Origin: Coriolopsis trogii
Taxonomy: Eukaryota; Basidiomycota; Agaricomycetes; Polyporales; Polyporaceae
Direction of reading: 5' to 3'
Length of the DNA stretch: 64,000 bases
NCBI GenBank assembly: GCA_020543525.1
Contig: JAHYIO010000001.1
Coordinates: 1,922,001-1,986,000, forward strand
This document shows positions 33,383-44,166 of this stretch, in pieces. The number at the start of each line of letters is the position of its first letter. Position 1 is the stretch's first letter. A program made the translations under genes and the position numbers. Under the pieces are notes generated by a model. It was given only the letters and a program-made list of their open reading frames with translations, was not told where the DNA came from and made no database searches.

Positions 33383-34574
33383 TTAGAGTTCACGACGCAC
33401 CTTGACTGCCGACCACTCGAACAACACCTCCTGCACCCGCTCCTGCAACGCCACGAGGCACATCGGGCAAGTGATCGTCGCCCCGACGGGCTCCAACAAC
33501 GACTGCAAGGCACTCGTTGACACACCTGAACATGGCCAAGGAGTCTAGAGTCTTCAGTCCGATAACCACCTGATGCAACGAAAGACTTACTCGGCAACAC
33601 GTCCCACACCAACTGCGCGATCGCCAACGCCCATGCCCTCGTCAACTGTTGTTGCTCTTGTTGTGAGCACCCTTGGAAGGGTACGTGCGCTGTCGGAGGC
33701 TTGAATAGTATAACACGGAGGGCGGCTAGACGATTCTGATGTAGTAGAAACAACCGCTTGAGATAGAGCGGCCCCATCTTCTGAGCAACGGTGTCCGGCA
33801 ATCGCGCCAAATCGTAGGCGAGCAGGTGGGAGGAAATAGCGACAGCGAGCTCTTCGAGCGAATGGTGTGCCGCGAGTGCGTACGCATCGAGCGGACGGAA
33901 GGGGGCAAATGAAAGGATGAGCTGGTACAGCGGCGTGGATGGTGCGGCGTGCGTCGCGATGTGTAACCCGTAGAGGACGAGCGCATCGACCGCGGAATCG
34001 ACTGTCTCTAGCGTTGGGAGGTAATGTGCACAGGACAAACCGTATATGGTGTGCATGATGACGTTAAGGACATCCGAGGGATGGGGTAGGCGGACGGTCA
34101 TGGTCGCTGCAGGGGCAGGGGGTATGGGGCCGGCAACGGAAGTTTCGACGGGGATGAGACCACCCATTCGATTCGAGGACACGGCGAGGATGCAGTGCCG
34201 ATGGACATAGAAGTGGACTCCATCTGAAGATACGAAGTTGAGGTCCGGCAGTACACCGTTGATCGAGGCAGTGGGGGGGAACGCAGTCGCGATGGAGAAT
34301 GTACTAGGGTAATCGACAGGGGTTCCCACCTAGGTGGGGGACAGTGAGCAGCGTTGTTGCTGGGGTGGAGGATACAAAACTAGCGGGTGAATGAGGAGCG
34401 GAAGTGGGACATCGAACGTACAGGGGTCGCGTCGTCCTCCTGATCGCTGTTGAGGGAAATCACCCGATGTTGTGTGACCTGAGAGAGGCCGTGTCCCGAG
34501 GAATTTGGGATGGAGGAGTCGCCGTCTGTTTGTGCTTGACGGGCTGTCGCCCGGGGCAAGGAGAAGTATTCCAT
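33383..34574 (-). CDS. BTB/POZ domain protein (basidiomycete type)
   Basis: Three exons: 34574-34422, 34329-33591, 33525-33383 (344 aa). After a disordered N-terminus (MEYFSLPRATARQAQ) the protein has LNFVSSDGVHFYVHRHCILAV (about 77-97), the usual start of the BTB fold in the many basidiomycete paralogues, then VRLPHPSDVLNVIMHTIYGL and a long helical part. The ending, ITCPMCLVALQERVQEVLFE followed by WSAVKVRREL, is also typical of this family; its Cys pair is conserved there. BTB proteins are adaptors, for example for cullin-3 ligases; no partner domain is visible. The short third exon is required: without it the reading runs into an Arg/Cys-rich frame. Confidence 0.85.
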
Positions 34575-35639
34575 GGGCACACCAGGAGCCGGGAAGCAAG
34601 AGTTTAAGGAGGAGAAAAGGGACAGGTCTATGAAGCCAACCTGTTCGGCCTTCTCTCCTAGTATAGACGGACCCGTGGCAAGGGCACGCACTGACCAGGC
34701 CTGCAGCCTCTCGCCAGGCATGCGCGTTCGGCGCAAGGCTGACGCTCGATTCGGGCACAGGCCCTTGCCCCTGAAGAGCGTGAAGTCTTCCGATTTGGCC
34801 GGCAACCAATGAAAGGGGGACGGCATGCCACCATCCCGACATTGTAGTTCCTCGGGAGAGCGGGCAGCAGCGAGAGCAGACAGCAACATATGCGCGAGGA
34901 GCGCGGCAACTGCAAAAATTGCGGAGACTCATACAACGGCTACTGGATCGCCGCGCACCAATCTTTTAGAAGACATGAGCGATACAGTCTGCGGCGTACG
35001 ATTGACCCGCCCACATGGCTTCCGGGTTAAAGTGAGTGCTCGACCTCTCAGGGCGCATCGGCCAAGAGATGTCACCGATTTGTCCAGTCTTTCAACGACT
35101 ATGTGTGTTGATAACGCCCTTAATTATACAGATGGGCCCCGACTCACTAGTGTTGGGTATACTTGCCATTTGTTGGTAAAGAAAATGTTTTGAGATTTCC
35201 AAATTGTTCCCGAAGCGACTTCCGCTTAGGGGTGTCATTTTGACAGTTCAGAGCTGCCGCATGGCCGTGAGGTCAACTCGAGTTCGGATTGCGCCATGAT
35301 CCTGTCTGGCAGGGAGTATCCTTTGCGACTGACGCAATGACAGTAGCAAGTAATACTGAAGAATGTCATACAATACCGCTCACCACATAGGTTACTAATC
35401 AGCGTAGAAGAGAAGGGCACATGGAGAACACTACCTGGTTGAGAAGCTGGATGTGCCGATGATCACGTAGACGAAAATCGCAGAGCTCTATAGTCTACTC
35501 AAAGTTGGCGCACTCCGGTCCGCGCATAGCCGCTTACCAAATAAGTCACTCAACGCTCGGCAGAGATCGGACTCAGTGCCGAATGTCTGCGTAAACGCAC
35601 CGAGAACTCCCATCTAACGTGCCTACCCTCTATTCAACT
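34575..35639. other. Intergenic region between divergent BTB and DUF423 genes
   Basis: Contains both promoters. The open frames here on either strand are probably noncoding; none has a domain. No repeat of note was seen. Confidence 0.6.
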
Positions 35640-36312
35640 ATGTCGCGCCCGACGTCGACTACTCCACTTCTTCCTCGCGTAGGCGTATTTCCCGGACCTG
35701 GCTTGCTATGGAGGACCGGTGCGATCCTAGGTAAGGTGTTAACGCATACTCATTTTGGTAGTGTTGTTGAACGTTATGGGTTGGGTCAAGCTGCTGCTGG
35801 TATCGTTGCCGGAGCGTTTGGGTCGCATGGGTTGCAGAAGAGGCAGGGTATCACCCCAGAGAATCTGCACGCATGGCAGACGGCCTCAAATTATGCTGTA
35901 AGTGTCGTACATCTCTTCCAGGATCGCGCGCATAGACATCTCAAACTACGTGCATTCGCTTCCGATGTTGCCGGTAACAACGTCGATAGATATATAACGG
36001 GCTAGCTTTGTTGCTCGTCTCCCTCCATCCACGATTCGCGGTACACAGGTTCGCAGGACCCGCAATTGCTGTAGGAAGCATGGTATTCTCCGGCAGCATT
36101 ATGGCTCTGGTTCTCGCGCGCGACAAGTACGTCGACCGAACATGACGATGGTGGCAAGGGACTTGCAGCACTCACAGCTGTAACAGGTTCAGGTGGATGG
36201 GCCCCATTACACCAATCGGTGGCACGATTATGATCGCTGGGTGAGCTTAGCCAGATTGTAGAGAATGTGGCCGCCACTGACGCTCCCTAGATACGTCGCT
36301 CTGGCACTGTGA
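35640..36312 (+). CDS. DUF423 / TMEM256-family small membrane protein
   Basis: Five exons: 35640-35730, 35791-35897, 35990-36126, 36187-36240, 36291-36312 (136 aa). The protein has the DUF423 core: WRTGAILAAAGIVAGAFGSH (first membrane segment and GAFGSHGL motif), TASNYAIYNGLALLLVSLHP, GPAIAVGSMVFSGSIMALVL and the C-terminal PITPIGGTIMIAGYVALAL. These small four-helix membrane proteins occur from bacteria to animals; their role is not established. Two introns are long for this window (92 and 60 nt), and the last exon codes only seven residues plus the stop. Phases close in all exons. Confidence 0.85.
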
Positions 36313-36899
36313 GAGGTCTTCATTTCAGCTTGCGGTCGTCGGCAGGACTGTCCGTGTCTTTTGCACTCGGTGACATCATCAAGCTGTAAGCCATCAAAGG
36401 TCTATGCTTGGCTGTATGCGGCCACTGGGCAGAGATGCCGGAGTCTAGACTATGCTGGGAAGTAGACAGGCGTAGGAGAAAGTAGTATAGATAGCGCGAG
36501 GGAATGAGAACTTGGTTCTAAACCAAGTCGAGGAGACTGTGTGCGCCGTGAGCCTGGACGTGTGAGAGGAAGAGACCGTGGGAATTGACGCAGGGAGAAT
36601 CTCGATCACGTGAGGGACGCGTCGCTGGGGAAATGGCCCAATCAGGACATGGGTGATGCGCGTGTTCGGCTAGCGTCGCTGCTCTTTGCTCTCTGCCATC
36701 GTGGCTGTTTCCCCCTCCTCCTTGTCCTCGACGCCCATCCCTCCTCCTCCCTCCCCTCTGGCCTCTCTTTCTCTCCATCCACACTCACAATCACCCACAC
36801 AACCGCACATCTACCCTTGTGTTCCACCTCAGAGGCCAGCAAACCGCCAACCTGCGTCTTTCCCTTTCCCTAATCTAACCAGCCAAATTCGCATCCACG
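36313..36899. other. Intergenic region upstream of the zinc-finger-like gene
   Basis: The last 220 bp is strongly pyrimidine-rich (CCTCC/CTCTC tracts), as in fungal promoters and leaders. No gene seen. Confidence 0.6.
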
Positions 36900-39244
36900 A
36901 TGGCCAGCCAGCCACCATCCTCTACAAACCCCTTCCTTTCCCAACACAACTCGTCGTACATGGAAGATGCGATGGCATCTCTCAGGTTCGACTCTGCCGA
37001 CCGCTCTGCGGCCGGTTACCCATCACAAGTCCCACTCGACTTATCTCGAGCTCCCTCCGCCGCTCGTCTCCAACACGTTCGTCATCACGCCGCCGCCAAC
37101 AACGCCGCCGTAAATCTTGACCCATCCCCTGGTGATCCCGACGCACTTTTCATCCGAGCTCCCTTTAACGTGTTCCCTGGTTCCGCCGAGAGGAAGACAG
37201 GCTTATCGTATGCCGATCTGGCTGCGAACCCAAACTGGTTCCTTGATGTCAATGACTTCACGGGTCCTAATGCCATCGTCTATCCGCCTCAGCTCGAACC
37301 TCCACGTGGATGGTGCCCGAAGAAGAAGGAGCATAAGGAGGGTTGGAAAGAAGGCGAAGAGCCCCGTCTTCGCTGCACGCTTTGTCGCAGGAACTACGCT
37401 GGAGTCAATGCGAAGTCGATGTGGAGGAGACATGTCTATGAGAAGCACAAGATCGCGATGGCTAACCGTCGTGAAAACAATGAGCGGCCTGGAGGACGTG
37501 GTCGTAGTTCCAACAGTCAGTCTCTCTATCCTCATGCTATAGCTCATACTCACCTATTTGTTTTGCAGAGGAAAACAAGGCATCAGGCTCTTCTGCTGTT
37601 GTCAGGTCTCAGGAGAAGGAACTAGTTGCCCGTCCCCGCAGCAAGGGTCTCCGCCGTGTCATGTCCATGGAGGCGCAAGCATCTGGATCTGGCTTGCCTT
37701 CCAACCAGTCCGACTCTTGTCCTTCGCCACAGGATGAGTATAACACCTCCAGCGCACTCCATCCCGCCAGTTCTGGGGAGGAAGAGAACTCCTTGGAGGG
37801 ACCATCGTACTCGAGTACCCCACCGCAGACTCCTAGCCCTGCCGACGCCCTTGCTGCCCCGTTCGAAATCCAAGTTCCGCCCGAGTCACCATACAATCCC
37901 CTGATGACTCCCGCTTTCCGGCATTCGCCCGCACGCCTTCCTTCGAAGCAAATTTGGCGATACACCCCCAAGGCGGGCAACAAAGTTCGCGATTACACAC
38001 TCGCAATGCTTGCGCGGGGGGAAGCCAGTCCGAACGTCCGGGGGCTCGACGTCAGTCCAATTGTGCTCGTTCCTGCGAACGAACGTCAGAAGCGTAGCGT
38101 CTTCAGTCCTCCACGCAAGATGGCGTTGGCAGTATCTCCACGTCGTCTTTTCTCAGCATCAGCAGAAACGGGAGATGAGGAAACGGTTCAATCGCGGCTC
38201 GATAACCCTTCATGGGACCGGCCAAATTCGTCAACAACTCATCAAGTCGCGTATCTATGGCCGAGTCCCGGGCATGGTCAAAACAACATTCTCGAGGAGT
38301 ACATTGAAATGATGGAACAGGATTCAGTCTTGACTGCTGACAAGGAGACGCCTTCTCTCCACCCGATGACTTCGACCCCTGCTCGTTCGGCATCATCTGC
38401 CACTCCCTCCCGCCCGCCAGCGCTGTTCGGTGGACTCTTCAATTTGTCCCCTAAGCCAATGCAGTTCACCCCTCATACGAAAATGTTCATCAACGGCCTT
38501 GTATCTCCGCTGCAGGGTGTCGACTCTAGCCCTTTTCCAAGTCCCTCGGCCGGTCCTAGCACCAGCAAGCGCAGCCGAGCTGACAGCCCCTCTCCGTTGT
38601 CCGACTTTCTCCATTCGTCTCCTCCATTACTCCCCGCCTTCTCGGAGCGTTCACACTCGCCGATAATGAAGCCTGCGTTCAATGGCGAGATGGACCTCGA
38701 TGACATCCCTTCGACGCCTTCGAAAAAGGTGAGGAGCCCCAGGGTGCCACGCTTGGTACCTGCGTGGCCGGACCCGTTCAATTCTGTCTTGCGCACACGC
38801 AGTGAAGGCGATTCGAGCTCTACACCATCCACCAGTCTCAGTGGCAGCTTTGGCTCGTTCGGCAGCCTCTCTGGCAGCTCTCTCCCCGGCAGTTCGCATA
38901 GCCGCAAGGGCAGCCCCAGCCGGACGATCGAACGCAGCCGAGGCAGGAGTTCGTCTAACGCTTGTGCCAGCATGAGCTTGAGCTCGAGCGTAAGCTCCAG
39001 TGGAGGGCAGAAGAGCTCTATCGGGCTTATGGATGCCATTCTCGAGAAGAAATCTCGTCGCCGCAAACACAGCCACTCCGAGTGTCGTGGAGATGGAGAG
39101 GTTGGTGTCACTGCAATGGGAAGCCCGTTCAAGCTGGGCAGGAAGACGTCCCGCGCCGAGTTCATGCACTCTGGAGACGGAGATTGCCAGATGGACGACT
39201 CGCAACCCAAGAAGCGTCGCAAGACGATCAGCGGACTGGACTAA
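36900..39244 (+). CDS. Zinc-finger-like protein with long disordered tail, function unknown
   Basis: Two exons: 36900-37515 and 37569-39244 (763 aa). Near residues 156-182 lies RCTLCRRNYAG followed by WRRHVYEKHKI, a single C-x2-C ... H-x4-H arrangement compatible with one C2H2-like zinc finger. A conserved-looking WCPKKKEHKEGWKEG precedes it. The remainder is Ser/Pro-rich with possible phosphorylation clusters (SPSPLSDFLHSSP, SLSGSFGSFGSLSGS) and a C-terminal basic stretch KKRRKTISGLD that could be a nuclear localisation signal. A DNA-binding or chromatin role is possible but unproven. Confidence 0.75.
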
Positions 39245-40999
39245 TGCTTTTATCCACCTTCTCATCCCCTCCTCTCGCCTCCCAGCAACCAGTAATCGCT
39301 CAGAAAACGAGCATGTACAACAGTCAACGACGTACGGCAAGCTCTCCTGCTCACCCCGTTACCGATCCGACAGGCCACTTTGGCGACCACGTTCATCTCC
39401 AACTCTATATCATACGTCGTCTATCTCGCTTTGTTGCTCTCGTCGTCGCGTTGTCTCTCTCGCTATGCCTCTTTATATCGTCGCAACTCTCTCGCCCTGT
39501 CTAACGATGCCCACGACGGCACACTCAGGCGCTTCCGCAAACGACGCGCGAGACGCAGCACAGGCTGTCAGTCTCGCCGACGCTCCGGAGCCGCGTCTTC
39601 TATGCATCCCCTTTTGTGTTCTACCGTGTACAAGTATCACAAGGACTACATTAGATCTCTCGTATTACTTTCCTCCTCTCTCCTCTCTCCTCTACCCTCG
39701 TCTCTTTCTTGTACATGTATCGACTTCCTTGGGTTCCTTCCTCTCCCGATTGCGATTACTTCGTTCCGAATTCGCGTATTTATAGCATTGACTACCCTTA
39801 CTTGATTCCAACCCCTTGTCCCTGCGTTCTCCATCCCGCTGCCCCAATAGCACCTCTGGGTACGCTCTGGAACGCGCAGAAGGCGAATCCGAGCGCAGAC
39901 CCGGGGAGCTCCTTGTCCCCCGCAACCATATCTACTTGTTGATCACCACGGGCAACGAATGCCCCCATCCCGGTCTAGTCCCCCGTCTCTGATCTAGTCG
40001 TACTGTGAAGTATAACCTCTCCTCTCCTCTTTCTTCTACTTTTTGATAAAGAGTATGTATTTTTGCGGCTACTTTCTCGTCTTTTTCTCTTACTTACACA
40101 CGTATACGTTTCGACTCCCGCGCGTATATGTCCAGCTTCCCCTGAACCCCCTTCTGGCCTTGGCTACGTCATGCACGCTGCTGTTTCCGATGGCTGGTAG
40201 TATACTCGTGTATAGCTCCCAGAACGAGGTAGCACGTACACGGACTTACTACGGACCACTTTGTACGCGACGTGACGAGAGCGCACCCGCATTAGGTGTT
40301 GGTACTAGTCGTGTCGATGAATGCATAGTGGCCTAATCTGTAATCTCACGATGTGATCACCGTCTTCAACTCTCCATGCCTTGCGAGGTACCACTCCAGT
40401 GAAGAGTGTGTTGTGGTGGTCAAATTGCTCAGCTTAGGAGACATGCAATTCGGAATGAGAAAGGAGAGCTGAGAGGCTGAGAGGCTGAGAGGCATATAAT
40501 TGTATATTCATGCTTGGATTCTGACTTCATACAAATCGAAAACGGAGCTGACTCGAGAGACAGAGACAGAGAGAGATCGCAGCAGACCAGGACAACAAGG
40601 AGCAAAAGTAGGCACAGCGAACGGTGAAGAGGGGCGACGAGGGGTAGCGGGGAGGGGTGGTAACGGATGGGGCCGGTATCAATATGGACAAAACGAACAA
40701 GGCGCAAAACCGGGAGAGGAGAGGACAACAGCGAGCTATGGACAGTAGACACAGCCGAGAGGAGAACGGTAGACAGTGGGGAAAGAGAGAGATCATTAGT
40801 AGTCGTCATGAGCGGATGAGCGGGGACGATGTGGAACAGAAAACAAAGGGTACTAAGGAGTGTGGCAGGCTATGCAAACAAAACATGCATATGTAGGCTG
40901 GGAAAGGTAGAAGAGATTGTCCTATACACCTCTATGGCTAGCAGCGATGTTGGATGGTAGATGATAGAATGCAGGAGTCCGTGGTCTCGAAGGTATGTA
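39245..40999. other. Intergenic region between two convergent genes
   Basis: 1.75 kb without a supported gene. It begins with a pyrimidine-rich 3' flank. An 8-bp repeat (GCTGAGAG, three copies, 40468-40491) and AGAGACAGAGAGAG-type purine tracts near 40555 explain the low-complexity Leu/Ser-rich frames on the minus strand. Confidence 0.6.
40468..40491 (+). repeat. Three tandem copies of GCTGAGAG
   Basis: Perfect 8-bp unit repeated three times in noncoding DNA. Confidence 0.85.
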
Positions 41000-43797
41000 C
41001 TATGACGAGTACTGTCGCGTCGCGAGCGCACGGATCTCGTACAGGTAGGAACGATCAGGTTCCGAGAAGACGTCGTGCCCGACTCCGAGCCACGCCTTGA
41101 GCTCCGAGCGATGTCGCTCCTCCGCCGCACGGCATTTCTCGACGAAGGAGTCATCGACGTCGCAGACCATCGACGCGCGTGAGCACCGGTCGCTTTCGCT
41201 TTCGGACATGCTCCGCGTGTGGCTGCGCGCCGGACTGGGCGCTTCTACGCGCGATATTGAAGAATTTGACGATTGGTCGGACGGGGCGGTGGTCCCTAAT
41301 TGTAATTGTTGGCTTGCGCGAATGGTCGCACCGCGCGCCTCCCAGTCGTCGTCGTCCTCATCATCGGCGAGATCAGCGAAGACATCGGGCTCTTCCTCGT
41401 CTGGTGGAAGCGTGGATATCCAGCACATCCGCTGGGGGTCGAAAATCATGTTGCCGACCACGCGTGCACCAGCCGCGAACGAGCCCACTGGCGAGCCTAT
41501 TGAGGAGCCAGTTAGGTGAGTGATGAGGGCCGGTCGTGTTGAGGTGCCGACAGCCGCATCGAAGTCTCGGAGAGCTTGATCGTTACCCTCCCACCGTAGG
41601 GTGTAAGGATTCCATTTCATCTCTCCAACGACTATAAGACGACACGCAAGTAAGCATCTGCCCTTGCGGTGCCGTCTGATAGGAGACTCACCCTTGGCTG
41701 CGCCAGCGCCACCCAGGTTGCGAATCAAAGTCGGTTTCCTCCTCGTGTGGGACGGGGAGGCAAGCTTCCTCTTTTTCGCGCTTGCGCTGAGCTCAGCATC
41801 CTTGGTACGGTCTGGCTTCGACGATTCTGGCTTTGAGGGAAACTCGATGCGGCCTGTCCTTTTCAGCGTCTTTGAAGGACCTGAACCTTTTGACGATTCT
41901 AGAAGGGAAGGGGAAGCGCCGATGTCAGTCAACAGTGTCCAAGGAACAATAGAACAAGACACCACTTGCCATTGCCACTACCTGAAAAGTCGCGTTTGGC
42001 TTTTCGACGAATCGTCCCCGCCGCCGAGTGGTCCATCGACTTGGGATACGACGCACCCGGTATGCGGTTCCCATAGCCCTTGGGCTGTACACGGAATTGG
42101 CCCTCCTTCTCACTGTTTGTAGGAAGGTCTTCGAAAGCGTCGAGTTCTGTGCCATCGCCATATGTGCGTTGTCGTTTTGGCTTCTTGAGCACCTTTGGCG
42201 CACTTGGCAGGCTTGCACTCTGGGCATGTCTTGACCTCATAGAGGTTGCCGATGATGCCGCGGAAGGTGGGCGAGAGGGAGGTCGAGCTGGAGGAAGGGG
42301 GGAAGTCGAGCGGGTTATAGGAGCAGTAGCTGGTCCCGGGGCTACCGAGGGGAAAACATTGGATATCGGAGCGCGGCTCTTCATACGTGACGATGATGTT
42401 GGCATCGTCAGTCTGAGGGCCGCAGGATTAGATGATGGTGTTGAGGGTCTAGCGGGCGGAACATTGTACTCGAAGCCGTGTAGTCGACCTGTCGTAGCTG
42501 TGTTCACCTTTGCTCTCGAAGACGCTGTTGCTGTCTCATATCGAGCTACTTGGGCACCACCCGACGTCGCAGAACCCGACCCAGAGCCTGACGCTTGGGC
42601 TTGATTGGATTCTGACAGTGACGGAAGGGAGGCCTTGCGGCCTAGCCTTCGCGTTTGTGGCGGCGACGCGGGCTTGAGTCCTGAAGTCGACTTCTGTACA
42701 CGCAAACTCCCCGGCTTCGCAGTCAGGAAAGTCATTGTTGAGGAAGGCGACGCGACAGCTTGGCTGTACGTCTGCGAGCGTATGGGCTGTGCAGTCCTGC
42801 TCGAGGGAGGGGAGGCGGGAGGAGCGGTTATCCGACGCAATTGCGACATGGATGATATCGGAGGATTGTTGGGGGACTTCGCGCGGTCGCTCTTGACGCG
42901 CGATGGAGGGCGCAGGATGCCGGATGGACGAGAAGGTGCGCTCTTACTGCGCGAGGTAGGACTCGGCCGCGGGATAGACTGGGCATTCTGAAGGAGACGA
43001 CTGGGACTGAAAACGGCATCTTGGTCGATCACCAGCCCGATCTCAAAGTCGTCCTCCGGATCGGGACTGGCGACCTTGACCCTGTCGTCAGCGAACGCAG
43101 TTTGCTTCTTGAGCTCCAGGATCTTCCCGAGCTTTCTCGCGCCAGTGCCAGACTCGAACAAACCTGAAGGAACGTCGAGTCCCTCAAGAATATCATCTTC
43201 CTCCTCTTCCTCCTCTGTCTCTGTCTCCGGGAGAGACGCCGAAGTGTAATTGGATGATGGTGAATTGTCGGCGAACCCGAAGGTGGAGTAGGCATCGGAC
43301 GATTGTGAGGAGGAGGTCTGGTCCTTGTCGCCCCATTCAAGGGAGGACTTGGATGTCCGGTGGGCGAGCGACAGCGGGGCAAGAGATAGGGTGGTAAGAT
43401 CCGAAGGGAGGGCGAAACCATCTTCGAAATCATCCTCGTCGATGGTGCTTGGGGGTGGTCTGGGAGCGGCGGGTTTGGGGAGAGCTGTGACCTTGATTGT
43501 GGACACGCCCTCATCGTCTTCGTCTTCCTCGGTCGACGACGAGAGTGGGGGACGGATGGTGTACATTTGGGAAGAATTTCTGGACGGCGCTGACCTCGCG
43601 GCGATGCCTTCGAGGACTTGTTGTGCCTTTGCCCCGCCCGTCTTTCCCAAGTTCATCTCCATATCCCAATCCTCCTCGTCATCCTTGTCGGACTCGGCGT
43701 CTGATGCATGGATGGGGTCGCCGTCAGGGAAGTCGAAGTCGGCGTCGGGCCATTCCTCCTTGGGTAGGACAATGGTTGGAGCAGGGATGGTTGTCAT
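41000..43797 (-). CDS. byr4: Byr4/Bfa1-type cytokinesis regulator
   Basis: Three exons: 43797-41982, 41898-41692, 41622-41000 (881 aa). The N-terminus PKEEWPDADFDFPDG is followed by a long acidic, Ser-rich region, and the C-terminal part contains MKWNPYTLRWEGND, RPALITHLTGSS and GARVVGNMIFDPQRMCWIS (about 675-760). These three motifs are diagnostic of the Byr4/Bfa1 family, the scaffold half of the two-component GTPase-activating protein that holds the Spg1/Tem1 GTPase inactive at the spindle pole body and so restrains septation and mitotic exit. The partner (Cdc16/Bub2) is not in the window. Intron 2 uses the first of two overlapping AG acceptors (GAGAG) to keep the motif in frame. Confidence 0.9.
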
Positions 43798-44166
43798 AGT
43801 GGTGAACAGTAGACTAGTAGTTGCACAGTATTAGGCCCGTGGACGGCAGGATGATTAGAGCGAAGCTGTCGGTAGTATTCGATAGATGAGGGAGCGTAGG
43901 GAGATTATTGGCCGTTCATGAAGAGCAGATGATGAAAGGCGAGTTAGAAGAGCGAAAGACAAGGGTCGCCGGTTAGTTGGCGGGGCGGCGAAGAGAGCCT
44001 GGCCTGATGAGCAAAGGAGGAGTCGAGGGAGAAAAAGGCGGGCGAGGGCCGTGTAGACGAGCGAGATGAGTGTGCAAACAGCGTTGCCGGTGGGAATTGG
44101 CCTCGCCCTGCTCTCTGCTGTGGCGCACAAACACTGCTGGCCTACACAAACACGTACAAACATGCC
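43798..44166. other. Short intergenic region between NRDE2 and byr4
   Basis: Both genes are on the minus strand; this 369 bp carries the byr4 promoter and leader and the NRDE2 3' flank. No gene seen. Confidence 0.7.

Noticed and set aside
40429..40809. Leu/Ser-rich minus-strand ORF that looks like a membrane protein
   Set aside because: Produced by purine tracts and short tandem repeats in noncoding DNA; no family resemblance.
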